Positions 1-6,868 of a stretch of 52,393 nt of DNA are shown one piece after another (the stretch's first letter is position 1; the number at the start of each line of letters is the position of its first letter). Location of the stretch: positions 1 to 52,393 of the IMG/VR virus record IMGVR_UViG_3300048999_000021. One strand, 5' to 3'. The notes beneath the pieces were generated by a model. The model had not been told where the DNA came from. It did no database searches and saw nothing but the letters and a program-made list of their open reading frames with translations. The translations under genes were made by a program, and so were the position numbers. This DNA comes from a virus.

Positions 1-127
1 TCTGCCTCTTGGCCGCCGAACTTCGTGAAGTTGTAGGCCATCGGCTCCACATCTTCATCCGGATTGAATCCCATGTCTTTACTCCTCTATCCGTCCCTGG
101 CTGATTTGTTAGTTGTGGTTCGCCGTG
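1..127. repeat. 127-bp terminal direct repeat, left copy
   Basis: Bases 1-127 are identical to 52267-52393. The duplicate covers the start of the tail assembly chaperone gene (ATG at 74, equivalent to 52340) and the last codons of the tail tube gene. An exact overlap of 127 bp is what a de Bruijn assembler run at k=127 leaves when a molecule closes into a circle, so I read it as an assembly overlap rather than a biological terminal repeat. The true genome is then 52,266 bp and either circularly permuted or joined through cohesive ends. Confidence 0.9.
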
Positions 128-999
128 ATCTCCACAATCTGGATCGCCGACAGGTCGCACACCGAGGTGAATGTGACCGGGATGAGACGCTGCTGAGCGG
201 CCCGACGGAAGTTCGTCCCGACGTTCGCGGCGACGGTCATGCTCGGCACGTAGTACCGACGAGGCATACCCTTCTGGTTCTTGGTCTCCAGGACAGCGGC
301 GACACGCGGCAGGCTGTTCTGCAGCGTGAGCGTCGTCTTGCCAAAGAGAAGGGTGGTCGGGGCCTGTACCGTCTTGACCGCCGAAAGCGCCAGCAGCCAA
401 TTCTCCACAGTGTCCTCGGACAGGTTTGCCACGAACGTAAGCACCGCATCCGTCACCTGAGAGTCAACCGGAGTCGGCTGCTCCTCGATGTTGATGTTCT
501 GCACGTTCGGGTTGTAGTTGACCTGCCAGCCCTGCTCGGTCGCTCCGCTGGGGTTCCACGCGCTGACCGTGATGGCCGCGCCAGCCCCGCCAGTCAGCCC
601 GGTCAGCGTCGCTGTGACGCCCGACGCGTACTTGGCCAGCGGACCGCTCAGCGTCACGACCCAGGGAGTAGCGACCGCGCCGGTGCCGGTGACCGAGACG
701 TACGGGGCCACCTGCGCCGTGGTCAGGCCCAGTAGCGTCGCACAGGCCGCCTCGACAGTGGACTCGACGACCGAGGCCGCAGCTCCGAACGCAATCGTGG
801 CGGTCGTCTGGCCGCCGATGGTCAGTGTGTAGCTGCCAGCCGTGTTGGTGCCGATCGTGACGGAGAAGCCGAGCCACGCAGTCGTGTCGAAGACGGTGAT
901 GCTGTCAGCGGGCAGCGGCGTGTTCTCCGGAGCGTACAGGCCAGCCGCCTGGCCGACGATGACGTTCTTGGAGTTGTAGAGATCTCCGATGCCGCTCAC
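109..999 (-). CDS. Major tail tube protein with inserted beta domain
   Basis: 296 residues. Position between a tail terminator-like gene and the tail assembly chaperone, and the length, fit the major tail protein that polymerises into the tail tube of a siphovirus. Residues about 48-150 look like an inserted beta-rich module (starting near GSYTLTIGGQTT and ending near the Gly-rich LTGLTGGAGAAITV stretch), a module type seen inserted in actinophage virion proteins. The flanking parts form the tube domain. ATG at 999 overlaps the preceding gene's stop. The stop at 109 lies inside the 127-bp terminal overlap. Identification rests on synteny and fold-like features, not a diagnostic motif. Confidence 0.75.
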   Translation of the reverse strand: MSGIGDLYNSKNVIVGQAAGLYAPENTPLPADSITVFDTTAWLGFSVTIGTNTAGSYTLTIGGQTTATIAFGAAASVVESTVEAACATLLGLTTAQVAPYVSVTGTGAVATPWVVTLSGPLAKYASGVTATLTGLTGGAGAAITVSAWNPSGATEQGWQVNYNPNVQNINIEEQPTPVDSQVTDAVLTFVANLSEDTVENWLLALSAVKTVQAPTTLLFGKTTLTLQNSLPRVAAVLETKNQKGMPRRYYVPSMTVAANVGTNFRRAAQQRLIPVTFTSVCDLSAIQIVEITANHN

Positions 1000-1304
1000 T
1001 TCGCCTCCTCTGCATCATCGCGCGTGATGACAACCCCGACTGAGGCCGCCAGCTCGATCAGGTCATCCGCCTCGTCCGATGGCACCTTCACGCCATCGGC
1101 GGTGACCAGGATGCTCTGCTGGACTTGGACGATGTTGCCATCCTCGTCCATCGAGTCGACCGGGTGCGTCGTGTGAAATTGGAGCGGGTTGATGCTGTTG
1201 AGCTGCTGCACTCGAACAACCACCAGATCCGGCTCAGCCTTGGTGTCCGGCTTGGCCTTCTGCGTGGTGCGTTCCGGCGCAGCAGCTGGAGTGCTGTCGG
1301 TCAT
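996..1304 (-). CDS. Small protein between tail terminator and tail tube
   Basis: 102 residues from ATG 1304, preceded by AGAGAAGGGAACC; a longer reading from 1325 is possible but has a poorer ribosome site. The N-terminal 30 residues are Ala/Thr/Lys-rich and probably disordered. The rest (LVVVRVQQLNSINPLQFHTT onward) looks globular with an acidic C-terminus. Its position directly before the tail tube gene suggests a tail completion or chaperone role, which is inference. I do not recognise the family. Confidence 0.7.
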   Translation of the reverse strand: MTDSTPAAAPERTTQKAKPDTKAEPDLVVVRVQQLNSINPLQFHTTHPVDSMDEDGNIVQVQQSILVTADGVKVPSDEADDLIELAASVGVVITRDDAEEAK

Positions 1305-1321
1305 GCCGGTTCCCTTCTCTC

Positions 1322-1741
1322 TCATATCCCTGATGCGGATTGGACAATGTAGGAACAGTTGAAGCGATACCGGGAGGCCACGTCGTGCTCGACTAGGGCC
1401 GGCCCTCCGCCCGCTCGATTGATGAAGTTGACCCAGGTCCCGTTGACGTCTTGGGATGAGTCGACCCGGTTCCAGATCCGATCGATGGCGGTGGCCATGT
1501 CATAAGCGTCATCGAAGTTGTTCTGCTCCCCGAGCACGTCGAGCATCCAGCCCTGGTTGTCGAACATCTTCTCCGTCGTCATCGGCCCGCCCGACCATGG
1601 CGCCATCAGCACGATCCGGCCGGGGAAGCGCTGCGCGCTGTCCGGGTCGTACGGACCGACATCGAACGGGGGCAGGTCGATGATCCCCTCACCCTCTAGC
1701 AGTTCAAGGGTGTAGTCGCGGAGCGTCGCGAACGCGATCAC
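1322..1741 (-). CDS. Tail terminator-like / tail completion protein
   Basis: 139 residues with alternating beta strands and a short helical region (DDAYDMATAIDRIWNRVD). Size and place, after an HK97 gp10-like neck protein and before the tail tube, match tail terminator proteins (lambda gpU/HK97 gp11 type), which cap the tube and join it to the neck. It overlaps the upstream gene by 4 bp, so translation is likely coupled. The assignment is by synteny; no catalytic motif is expected. Confidence 0.6.
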   Translation of the reverse strand: MIAFATLRDYTLELLEGEGIIDLPPFDVGPYDPDSAQRFPGRIVLMAPWSGGPMTTEKMFDNQGWMLDVLGEQNNFDDAYDMATAIDRIWNRVDSSQDVNGTWVNFINRAGGGPALVEHDVASRYRFNCSYIVQSASGI

Positions 1742-2172
1742 AGCGCACTCCCGCCGGATGGGGCGGCTGGCGGCCGGTCGTACACAACCACGCCATCGTC
1801 AAGGACCTGCGGGTGGGTTGAGCCACGGAGAACCCCGGTCTTGACCGGAGCGAGCTCTGAGTAGCGTCGCGCGATCGCTTCTGCGTTGTCCTCGGCTGCC
1901 GAGATGATGTCAGAACCGCTCTCGGTGATCAGCCCCTCCGCCAGGCGCCGCATGTAGTCGTCAGCGTGGGGGATGACGGAGTCGCGCATGGCGTGCGTCT
2001 GACCGCCTCCGGGGTGGTTGCGGATGGCATGGCCGGCGAGTGGGCCAGTCTCCCAGTAGCCTCGCTCTTGCGGTATGGCATACGGCTGAGCGACTTCAAC
2101 GCGGGACACCAGCGGACCTTCGCCAACGGCAGCGATCAGCTCGTTGACTCGGCTCTCGTATTCAGAAGCCAT
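1738..2172 (-). CDS. HK97 gp10-like neck / head-tail joining protein
   Basis: 144 residues. The C-terminal segment ARRYSELAPVKTGVLRGS carries the P-x-K/R-TG-x-L-R-x-S signature common in HK97 gp10-like neck proteins. The middle is rich in charged helix. It lies between a Gp36-like connector and a tail terminator-like protein, the usual place for this family. It overlaps both neighbours by a few bases within a continuous head-to-tail operon. Confidence 0.65.
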   Translation of the reverse strand: MASEYESRVNELIAAVGEGPLVSRVEVAQPYAIPQERGYWETGPLAGHAIRNHPGGGQTHAMRDSVIPHADDYMRRLAEGLITESGSDIISAAEDNAEAIARRYSELAPVKTGVLRGSTHPQVLDDGVVVYDRPPAAPSGGSAL

Positions 2173-2674
2173 AGCGGTCCGTCCGATCCCAGCCGAATCG
2201 AGCCGGACGTAGATCGAAGTCGCGGATGCCGAAGAGGTCGCCGATGTAGGGATTGATCGGGTCGCCGGCTCCTGCCGTTGAATCGTCGCTCACATTCGGC
2301 GGGATGTCGAGAGTGGCCTGGCCCCTTGACACCGCTATCAGCAGCGCCATCGCGTCGGCGAACCGGCGATACACCGGGTTGTTATCGCTCATGTCCTGCG
2401 AACCCCGGTACGTCAGCGTGGCCAGGTAGGCCGCGAGGTCCCGGGACAGGAAGGCGATGACGTTGGAGTATGTCAGCGGATTAGCATTCGGATCGAGCGG
2501 GCCGACCGGCGTGACATACCGGCCGCCGATGTAGGAATCGATCCGCGAATCAGCCTGGGCAATTGCATCTTCAAGCTGCTCGTCGGTGAACTCGGCGGCC
2601 GATCCACGGCCTGTGGCCAGATTGGGAGCAGGGGCGAGGGCTGAGCGTACTTCCGCCACCGTCGAGTAGCCCAT
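2162..2674 (-). CDS. Head-tail connector, Mu Gp36-like (DUF1320)
   Basis: 170 residues. The N-terminus MGYSTVAEVRSAL, the segment FTDEQLEDAIAQADSRIDSYI with GGRY following, and the helical region with LSRDLAAYLA are characteristic of the DUF1320/Gp36 family of head-completion adaptors. These bind under the portal and form part of the neck. A GGAGCAGGGGTGAG-type ribosome site precedes ATG 2674. Position after the capsid genes and before the gp10-like gene agrees. Confidence 0.75.
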   Translation of the reverse strand: MGYSTVAEVRSALAPAPNLATGRGSAAEFTDEQLEDAIAQADSRIDSYIGGRYVTPVGPLDPNANPLTYSNVIAFLSRDLAAYLATLTYRGSQDMSDNNPVYRRFADAMALLIAVSRGQATLDIPPNVSDDSTAGAGDPINPYIGDLFGIRDFDLRPARFGWDRTDRYGF

Positions 2675-2697
2675 AACTCACCCCTGCTCCGCCCGAG

Positions 2698-3135
2698 TCA
2701 GTGAGACTCGGGGATGGACGGACCGGCAGCCTCGGGCACGTTCCCCACGCCAGGAACGTTGCTGGCGTCCGCCTCGTTGGCCTCGTCGTCCGCTTCCAGG
2801 ACCGCCACGAGATCAGCCTTGACACCGGCAGTCGACAACAGCTCTTCGTCGTCTCCCTTGGCGTCGTTACGCCGTCCGATCTCTTCCTTCAGCTGCGCCA
2901 CGGTCCACGCCTCGTACGGCGCTTCATCGTCCTCTTCGTCGTCCGCCACGGCCGCATCCTCAGCGGGCACGGGACGGATGGCGCCGAGCTCCAGCAGCCG
3001 GTCCACGTCGGAATACTGAAGATCTTCCGGCGTGAGGACTTCGCCCTTGCGATGGTCCTGCCACTTTCGGTTGACCTTGTCCTCGGGGCTGTGGTGAAGC
3101 CCCACACCTGCCACGACAACGACATGATCACCCAT
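2698..3135 (-). CDS. Head protein with HeH/Rho-N-like domain
   Basis: 145 residues from ATG 3135, chosen because GGAGGTGTAAA lies just upstream; the frame remains open to 3156. The N-terminal half (MGDHVVVVAGVGLHH) is a small beta segment, followed by a very acidic linker (EEDDEAP). The C-terminal region AWTVAQLKEEIGRRN ... LSTAGVKADLVAVL resembles HeH/SAP-like helix-extended-helix motifs of phage head-region proteins. The role is unknown; it may be a capsid accessory or connector factor. Confidence 0.65.
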   Translation of the reverse strand: MGDHVVVVAGVGLHHSPEDKVNRKWQDHRKGEVLTPEDLQYSDVDRLLELGAIRPVPAEDAAVADDEEDDEAPYEAWTVAQLKEEIGRRNDAKGDDEELLSTAGVKADLVAVLEADDEANEADASNVPGVGNVPEAAGPSIPESH

Positions 3136-3136
3136 T

Positions 3137-3367
3137 TTACACCTCCGTGAATGCAACGTTGTATGTCTTCGATGGATCGAAGGTGAGCGGGGACAATACC
3201 CCGGACAGATTCGTGTTCTGCTCGACCGTGAGCACCAAAGAGGCGCTTTCTATCGCGGCTGCTGCCAACACAGAGTTCTGGTGGTCCACATTGGTGCCCA
3301 TCAGATCGGCAGAGTACTTCCTCAGCCTTACTCCATTGGCTGAGAGCACTATGTCGCCGCTAGCCAT
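3137..3367 (-). CDS. Small protein downstream of major capsid
   Basis: 76 residues from ATG 3367, which shares one base with the TGA of the major capsid gene (TGATG), implying termination-reinitiation coupling. The sequence (MASGDIVLSANGVRLRKYS ...) reads as a beta-strand protein without cysteines. The position suggests a minor capsid or decoration component. No family recognised. Confidence 0.6.
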   Translation of the reverse strand: MASGDIVLSANGVRLRKYSADLMGTNVDHQNSVLAAAAIESASLVLTVEQNTNLSGVLSPLTFDPSKTYNVAFTEV

Positions 3368-4278
3368 CAGACGCCCGTGATGATGCAAGCCGACAGAGGC
3401 TGGTCGATGAAGATGGCTGACGCCCGGGTGGTGTCCGAGCGCCAGGTCTCAGTGGGCTGGTGTTCGTAGAGGTTGGTCGACCGCAGCGGGCGCTTGTCGG
3501 ACACGCCACCGATGGTCTTGCGCTCCAGTAGCAGCGCCTTCCCGGTCGGCATCCGCCAGGACGTCACGATGTCGAGGTCAAGGAACTTGTTCGGGAGCTT
3601 CCCTGTGTACTGCAGGTTCTCTGAGGCAAGGTTCCCGCCCAGATACACCTTCGCCACGTCATCCGAGTTGAGGAAGTCGTACTTGGAGCCGGTCCCGATG
3701 ATCAAGGTGTCAGCGTTGAATCCGAACTTCTGGTTGCCAGCGGCATCTGCAGCTGCCAGCTCCACAGTCTTGCGAGCTGCATTGAGATCCTTGCGGATGG
3801 TGGTGCTGGTTGCCCAAGCGACACCGCCGGTGACAGCCTGCGTCGGCACGGCCGGGTTCGCGAACACGGCTGCCAGGAAAGCATCCTCCCAGTCCCGGCG
3901 GAACGTGTTGCGGATCTGGATCATGCGAGTGTTGACCGCGTCGAAGTTCTCCTCATCGATCATGTCCTGGGAGATCTTCAGCGCCATACCACGCCGGACG
4001 GCGCGAACGGTTCGGGGAATGCCGAGCGAGCTCGACACAACCGGGATCTCGCCGAACTCCTCGACGACCGACGACGCGTCATCCGCGAACAGCGGCGTGC
4101 TCTCGTTGTACACGATCACGCCGGACGGAGCGGGCGGCCCAGGACGCAAGATCGCGTCCACAAGGAACATCTGATCCATCATGTTGAGGATGCGAGCTGG
4201 GACCAACGCTGGCTGCTTAACCAGAGTGGACACCAGCATACGCTGGCCGTCAACCTTGCTGATGAAAGGCACAGGCAT
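3367..4278 (-). CDS. Major capsid protein
   Basis: 303 residues, preceded by AAGGAGTACTGAC and ATG 4278. It follows a protease-scaffold gene and a DUF2190-like decoration gene, the canonical order for a major capsid protein. The sequence has the long spine-like helical region (RMIQIRNTFRRDWEDAFLAA) and the beta-rich segments expected of an HK97-fold shell subunit. There is no obvious long N-terminal delta domain, consistent with scaffold provided by the separate upstream protein. Identification is by context and size. Confidence 0.8.
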   Translation of the reverse strand: MPVPFISKVDGQRMLVSTLVKQPALVPARILNMMDQMFLVDAILRPGPPAPSGVIVYNESTPLFADDASSVVEEFGEIPVVSSSLGIPRTVRAVRRGMALKISQDMIDEENFDAVNTRMIQIRNTFRRDWEDAFLAAVFANPAVPTQAVTGGVAWATSTTIRKDLNAARKTVELAAADAAGNQKFGFNADTLIIGTGSKYDFLNSDDVAKVYLGGNLASENLQYTGKLPNKFLDLDIVTSWRMPTGKALLLERKTIGGVSDKRPLRSTNLYEHQPTETWRSDTTRASAIFIDQPLSACIITGV

Positions 4279-4296
4279 GTCAGTACTCCTTTCTGG

Positions 4297-4767
4297 TTAG
4301 AGGACGTTGATCCAGGCCTTGCCAGTGGCGCCGCCTGATACTCCGGCCTGCTCCTGGCAAGATCCAATGATCGCTTCGACGCTGTCAGTGCCTCGCACCC
4401 ACAGCGCAACCTGGCCAGCTGCGGCCGCCTTGATCTTGTCCCCGTAGGCGCAGGCGTTGTTGTACGTGACCGTCCACTCGCCACGCTTGCCGACAGCCAC
4501 GGCCTCGCTCGGGACCGCCACGTTCAGCGACGGGTATCCATCGCCCGACGTGAACGACTGGAGACCAGCCTGGTTCGCGTTCGCCACGGCATCCTTCGTC
4601 GCGACGCCAGCGACCTTCAGCGAGGTCAGCGTGCTGAGCTGTACAAGCGACAGCCCCGGCTGGGTTGGGGTGCCGGCCACGTACTCAACGATCTGGCCAG
4701 CCTTGATGTTGACCGAGGCCTCGTACGTCTTTGGCCCAGTCTCGAACTTCGGGAGTGCACCTGCCAT
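4297..4767 (-). CDS. Capsid decoration protein, DUF2190-like
   Basis: 156 residues. The pattern of an early KAGQIVEYVAG segment, a GVATKDA turn and a later repeat-like GEWTVTYNNACAYGDKIKA region is typical of DUF2190 / gpD-like head decoration proteins, which bind the outside of the capsid and stabilise it. It lies directly upstream of the major capsid gene, where these usually sit. ATG 4767 has an AAGGAACGAGGGA ribosome site. Confidence 0.7.
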   Translation of the reverse strand: MAGALPKFETGPKTYEASVNIKAGQIVEYVAGTPTQPGLSLVQLSTLTSLKVAGVATKDAVANANQAGLQSFTSGDGYPSLNVAVPSEAVAVGKRGEWTVTYNNACAYGDKIKAAAAGQVALWVRGTDSVEAIIGSCQEQAGVSGGATGKAWINVL

Positions 4768-4803
4768 TCCCTCGTTCCTTTCTTGAGTGGAGTAGGACTG
4801 GGC

Positions 4804-5997
4804 CTACTTGGAGGGGTACTGCTCTTCCCATGTATCGAGGGCAGCCTGGTCCTTGGCCTGCTCCTGCTCGTTGTCGGACGGCACCTCGCCGAAGCCGCGC
4901 TGCACGCCGCTCGCGTCGATCAGGCCCTTGAGGGTGTCGAGGATTTTGCGCATCTGCGCCGATCCGTCGAGACTCTTCCCGTTGGACAGATCGATCATCT
5001 TCGGGTCAACCGTGTGGAGGTACGGCTCGGCCAGATCCACGATCACCTTGGGCACGCCGGCTCGGGCGTACTCCTTCGACTCCACAGCCCAGTCCTTGTC
5101 GGCTGCAGCGGCGAGGGCTCGGTTGGCGCGCTGCTCGGCGTTCGACGCCCGGGTGTTCGCGAGGTCGATCATCTTCTGGGCGCGGGACGACAGCTCGGCT
5201 GGCGCAGCCTCGGCAGTCGCTCCGTCGCCCGGGTCCTCCTCATCACCGATCTCGTCCTCGTCGTCGCTGTCGTCGTCCTCGTCGTCGGAGTCCAGCTCGT
5301 TGTCGACCTCTTCGGCAAATTGCGCCAAGATCGCGTCCAGCTGCTCGTCGGTCAGGTCGTCAGTCGCGACACCGGAGAGGTCCACCTCATCCTCTGCCGT
5401 GTGGTTGCGCTTTGGCATCTTCGTTCCTTTCCAATTGACAGAGGTCAAGTCGATCGTGTCAGATTCCGGAGTGTACCCGGACAGGTCCACTCGCTCCCAT
5501 GGCTTCATTCCGTTGATCTGCGGGTCCATCGTTCCGCAGACATGCACTAGCGCAGCGTCGAAATGCTCTCCGTCGCTACGCGTGTAGTCCTCTTTGATAC
5601 GGACGCTGACGCCGAGCTCCGGATTGTCCAGGACGGCCTGCGCAGCGCGCTTTGAGGGGAAACTCAGTTCAGCGTAGACGCCCGGCTCCTCGCCATCGAT
5701 GGCCTCCCCAACTCGCTCGATCTTCCCTCGGAACTGCTCCGGGTCCATCGAATGCGAATTGTCATCCTTGGCGAGCACGAAAGGGACCGCGTCGAACGCC
5801 TTGGAATTGAAGGACTCGATGACGCGGGTGTTGTACTCGCGGTCGAAGTTGATCTGACGCTGTTTGCCTTCGCTGTCGGTGTAGGTGATCTCGCGCTCGG
5901 GCAGGATCTGCTTCCGGAACTTGAACCCCCGAGATAGCAGCCCTCCCTTGCGCGTGGCCGGCTTCGCCAGGACAGGCGTGAGAACGTCGCGCGCCAT
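4804..5997 (-). CDS. Capsid maturation protease fused to scaffold
   Basis: 397 residues in two parts. Residues 1-185 form a protease-like domain: KAFDAVPFVLAKDDNSHSMDP contains the His-Ser element used in actinophage prohead proteases, followed by VSVRIKEDYTRSDG and a later HVCGTMDPQI segment. Residues about 200-397 are scaffold-like: an extreme acidic stretch (DSDDEDDDSDDEDE), then Ala-rich coiled-coil helix and a C-terminal tail. A single chain would give scaffold that is cleaved from its own protease during head maturation. It overlaps the upstream gene at TGATG. Confidence 0.7.
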   Translation of the reverse strand: MARDVLTPVLAKPATRKGGLLSRGFKFRKQILPEREITYTDSEGKQRQINFDREYNTRVIESFNSKAFDAVPFVLAKDDNSHSMDPEQFRGKIERVGEAIDGEEPGVYAELSFPSKRAAQAVLDNPELGVSVRIKEDYTRSDGEHFDAALVHVCGTMDPQINGMKPWERVDLSGYTPESDTIDLTSVNWKGTKMPKRNHTAEDEVDLSGVATDDLTDEQLDAILAQFAEEVDNELDSDDEDDDSDDEDEIGDEEDPGDGATAEAAPAELSSRAQKMIDLANTRASNAEQRANRALAAAADKDWAVESKEYARAGVPKVIVDLAEPYLHTVDPKMIDLSNGKSLDGSAQMRKILDTLKGLIDASGVQRGFGEVPSDNEQEQAKDQAALDTWEEQYPSK

Positions 5998-6506
5998 CAG
6001 ACAGCCTTCCTGACTCGCGAACGCTTGGCCAACGCCGGGAACTTACGGGACACAGCCGCCAGCACCATCCGCTTCTCCTCGGGCGTGCCGTTCTGGGCGA
6101 CCCGGGATAGAGCGTTCTTGGCATGGGCGAGATCGTTGACCGGGTAGGAATCCGTGCCCGGATTACTGCCCTTGCCCTTCGGCACGGCAAAGCTCGACTT
6201 GGCCAGATTCTTGCGCTTGGCTGCTGTCAGCGTCGCCAGGTCGATTGCCTTGGACCCGTTCGCTACGCGCCAGTCTGCCTCAGCGATGACGGCGGACATG
6301 TTCAGCGCCCGGCGGATCTTGGCAACCTTGTTTGGGTTGCGACGCACGCGGCCCATCGCAATAGCAATCCGCTTCTTGCTTCGCCGGGGCGCAGTCTTTC
6401 CCTTGGGCGCTGGATTGGTCGATATCTTGGACCCGCCAACTGGCAGACGCGGCTTCCCGGGGAAGGCGCCGCGCGAGGGCGGTGGGTTGGTTGACGCCTG
6501 TCCCAT
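5997..6506 (-). CDS. DUF6582-like head-region protein
   Basis: 169 residues with a very basic, Pro-rich N-terminal 60 residues and a C-terminal domain of the pattern KRKNLAKSSFAVP ... YPVNDLAHAKNALSRVAQNG. That YP-(I/V)-x-D-x-x-HA-(K/R)-NAL-x-RVA signature recurs next to phage head proteases and in DUF6582-like domains. The function is unknown. A strong ribosome site (AGGAGGCAGC) precedes ATG 6506. Next to the protease it may act in prohead assembly, which is inference. Confidence 0.65.
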   Translation of the reverse strand: MGQASTNPPPSRGAFPGKPRLPVGGSKISTNPAPKGKTAPRRSKKRIAIAMGRVRRNPNKVAKIRRALNMSAVIAEADWRVANGSKAIDLATLTAAKRKNLAKSSFAVPKGKGSNPGTDSYPVNDLAHAKNALSRVAQNGTPEEKRMVLAAVSRKFPALAKRSRVRKAV

Positions 6507-6535
6507 TGCTGCCTCCTGTGAGTTTGATGGAGATC

Positions 6536-6868
6536 CTACTTGGAGCGCCGTCCGCCTTTGTTCGGGATGGCGCGAGCCCGAGCTGCCTCAGCTCGGAATT
6601 CAGCAATTGCAGCGGCTGCGGCAGCCTGTACCTTTGGGGATACCTTCTGCCCCCGACCCGTGTGCCCCTCTGCAAAGTTCTTGACATACCCGACGGCTCG
6701 CCGAGTAGCTTCGCCCTCGGGCATACCGTCCTTCATCAGCCCATTGCGAACGATGCGGATATAGCGCGGAAGCTTCAAGCCCTTGATCCGGAACAACCCT
6801 GGCCCACCGGGCTTACCGAGCGTCTTGTCATTGCCCACTCGCCCGCCGGGCGTTATGACAGTGGCCAT
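6536..6868 (-). CDS. Small basic virion-region protein
   Basis: 110 residues. The region LPRYIRIVRNGLMKDGMPEGEATRRAVGYVKNFAEG followed by an Ala-rich helix resembles the C-terminal part of the neighbouring 169-residue protein's family (an arrangement of R-x-x-x-NGL and A-x-x-x-VK-F-A-EG elements). It is strongly basic and may bind DNA or acidic scaffold. ATG 6868 abuts the stop of the 919-residue protein. No confident family assignment. Confidence 0.6.
   Translation of the reverse strand: MATVITPGGRVGNDKTLGKPGGPGLFRIKGLKLPRYIRIVRNGLMKDGMPEGEATRRAVGYVKNFAEGHTGRGQKVSPKVQAAAAAAIAEFRAEAARARAIPNKGGRRSK

Noticed and set aside
4783-5587. Long plus-strand frames opposite the capsid protease-scaffold gene
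   Set aside because: Ser- and Val-rich translations mirror the acidic scaffold repeats; not genes.
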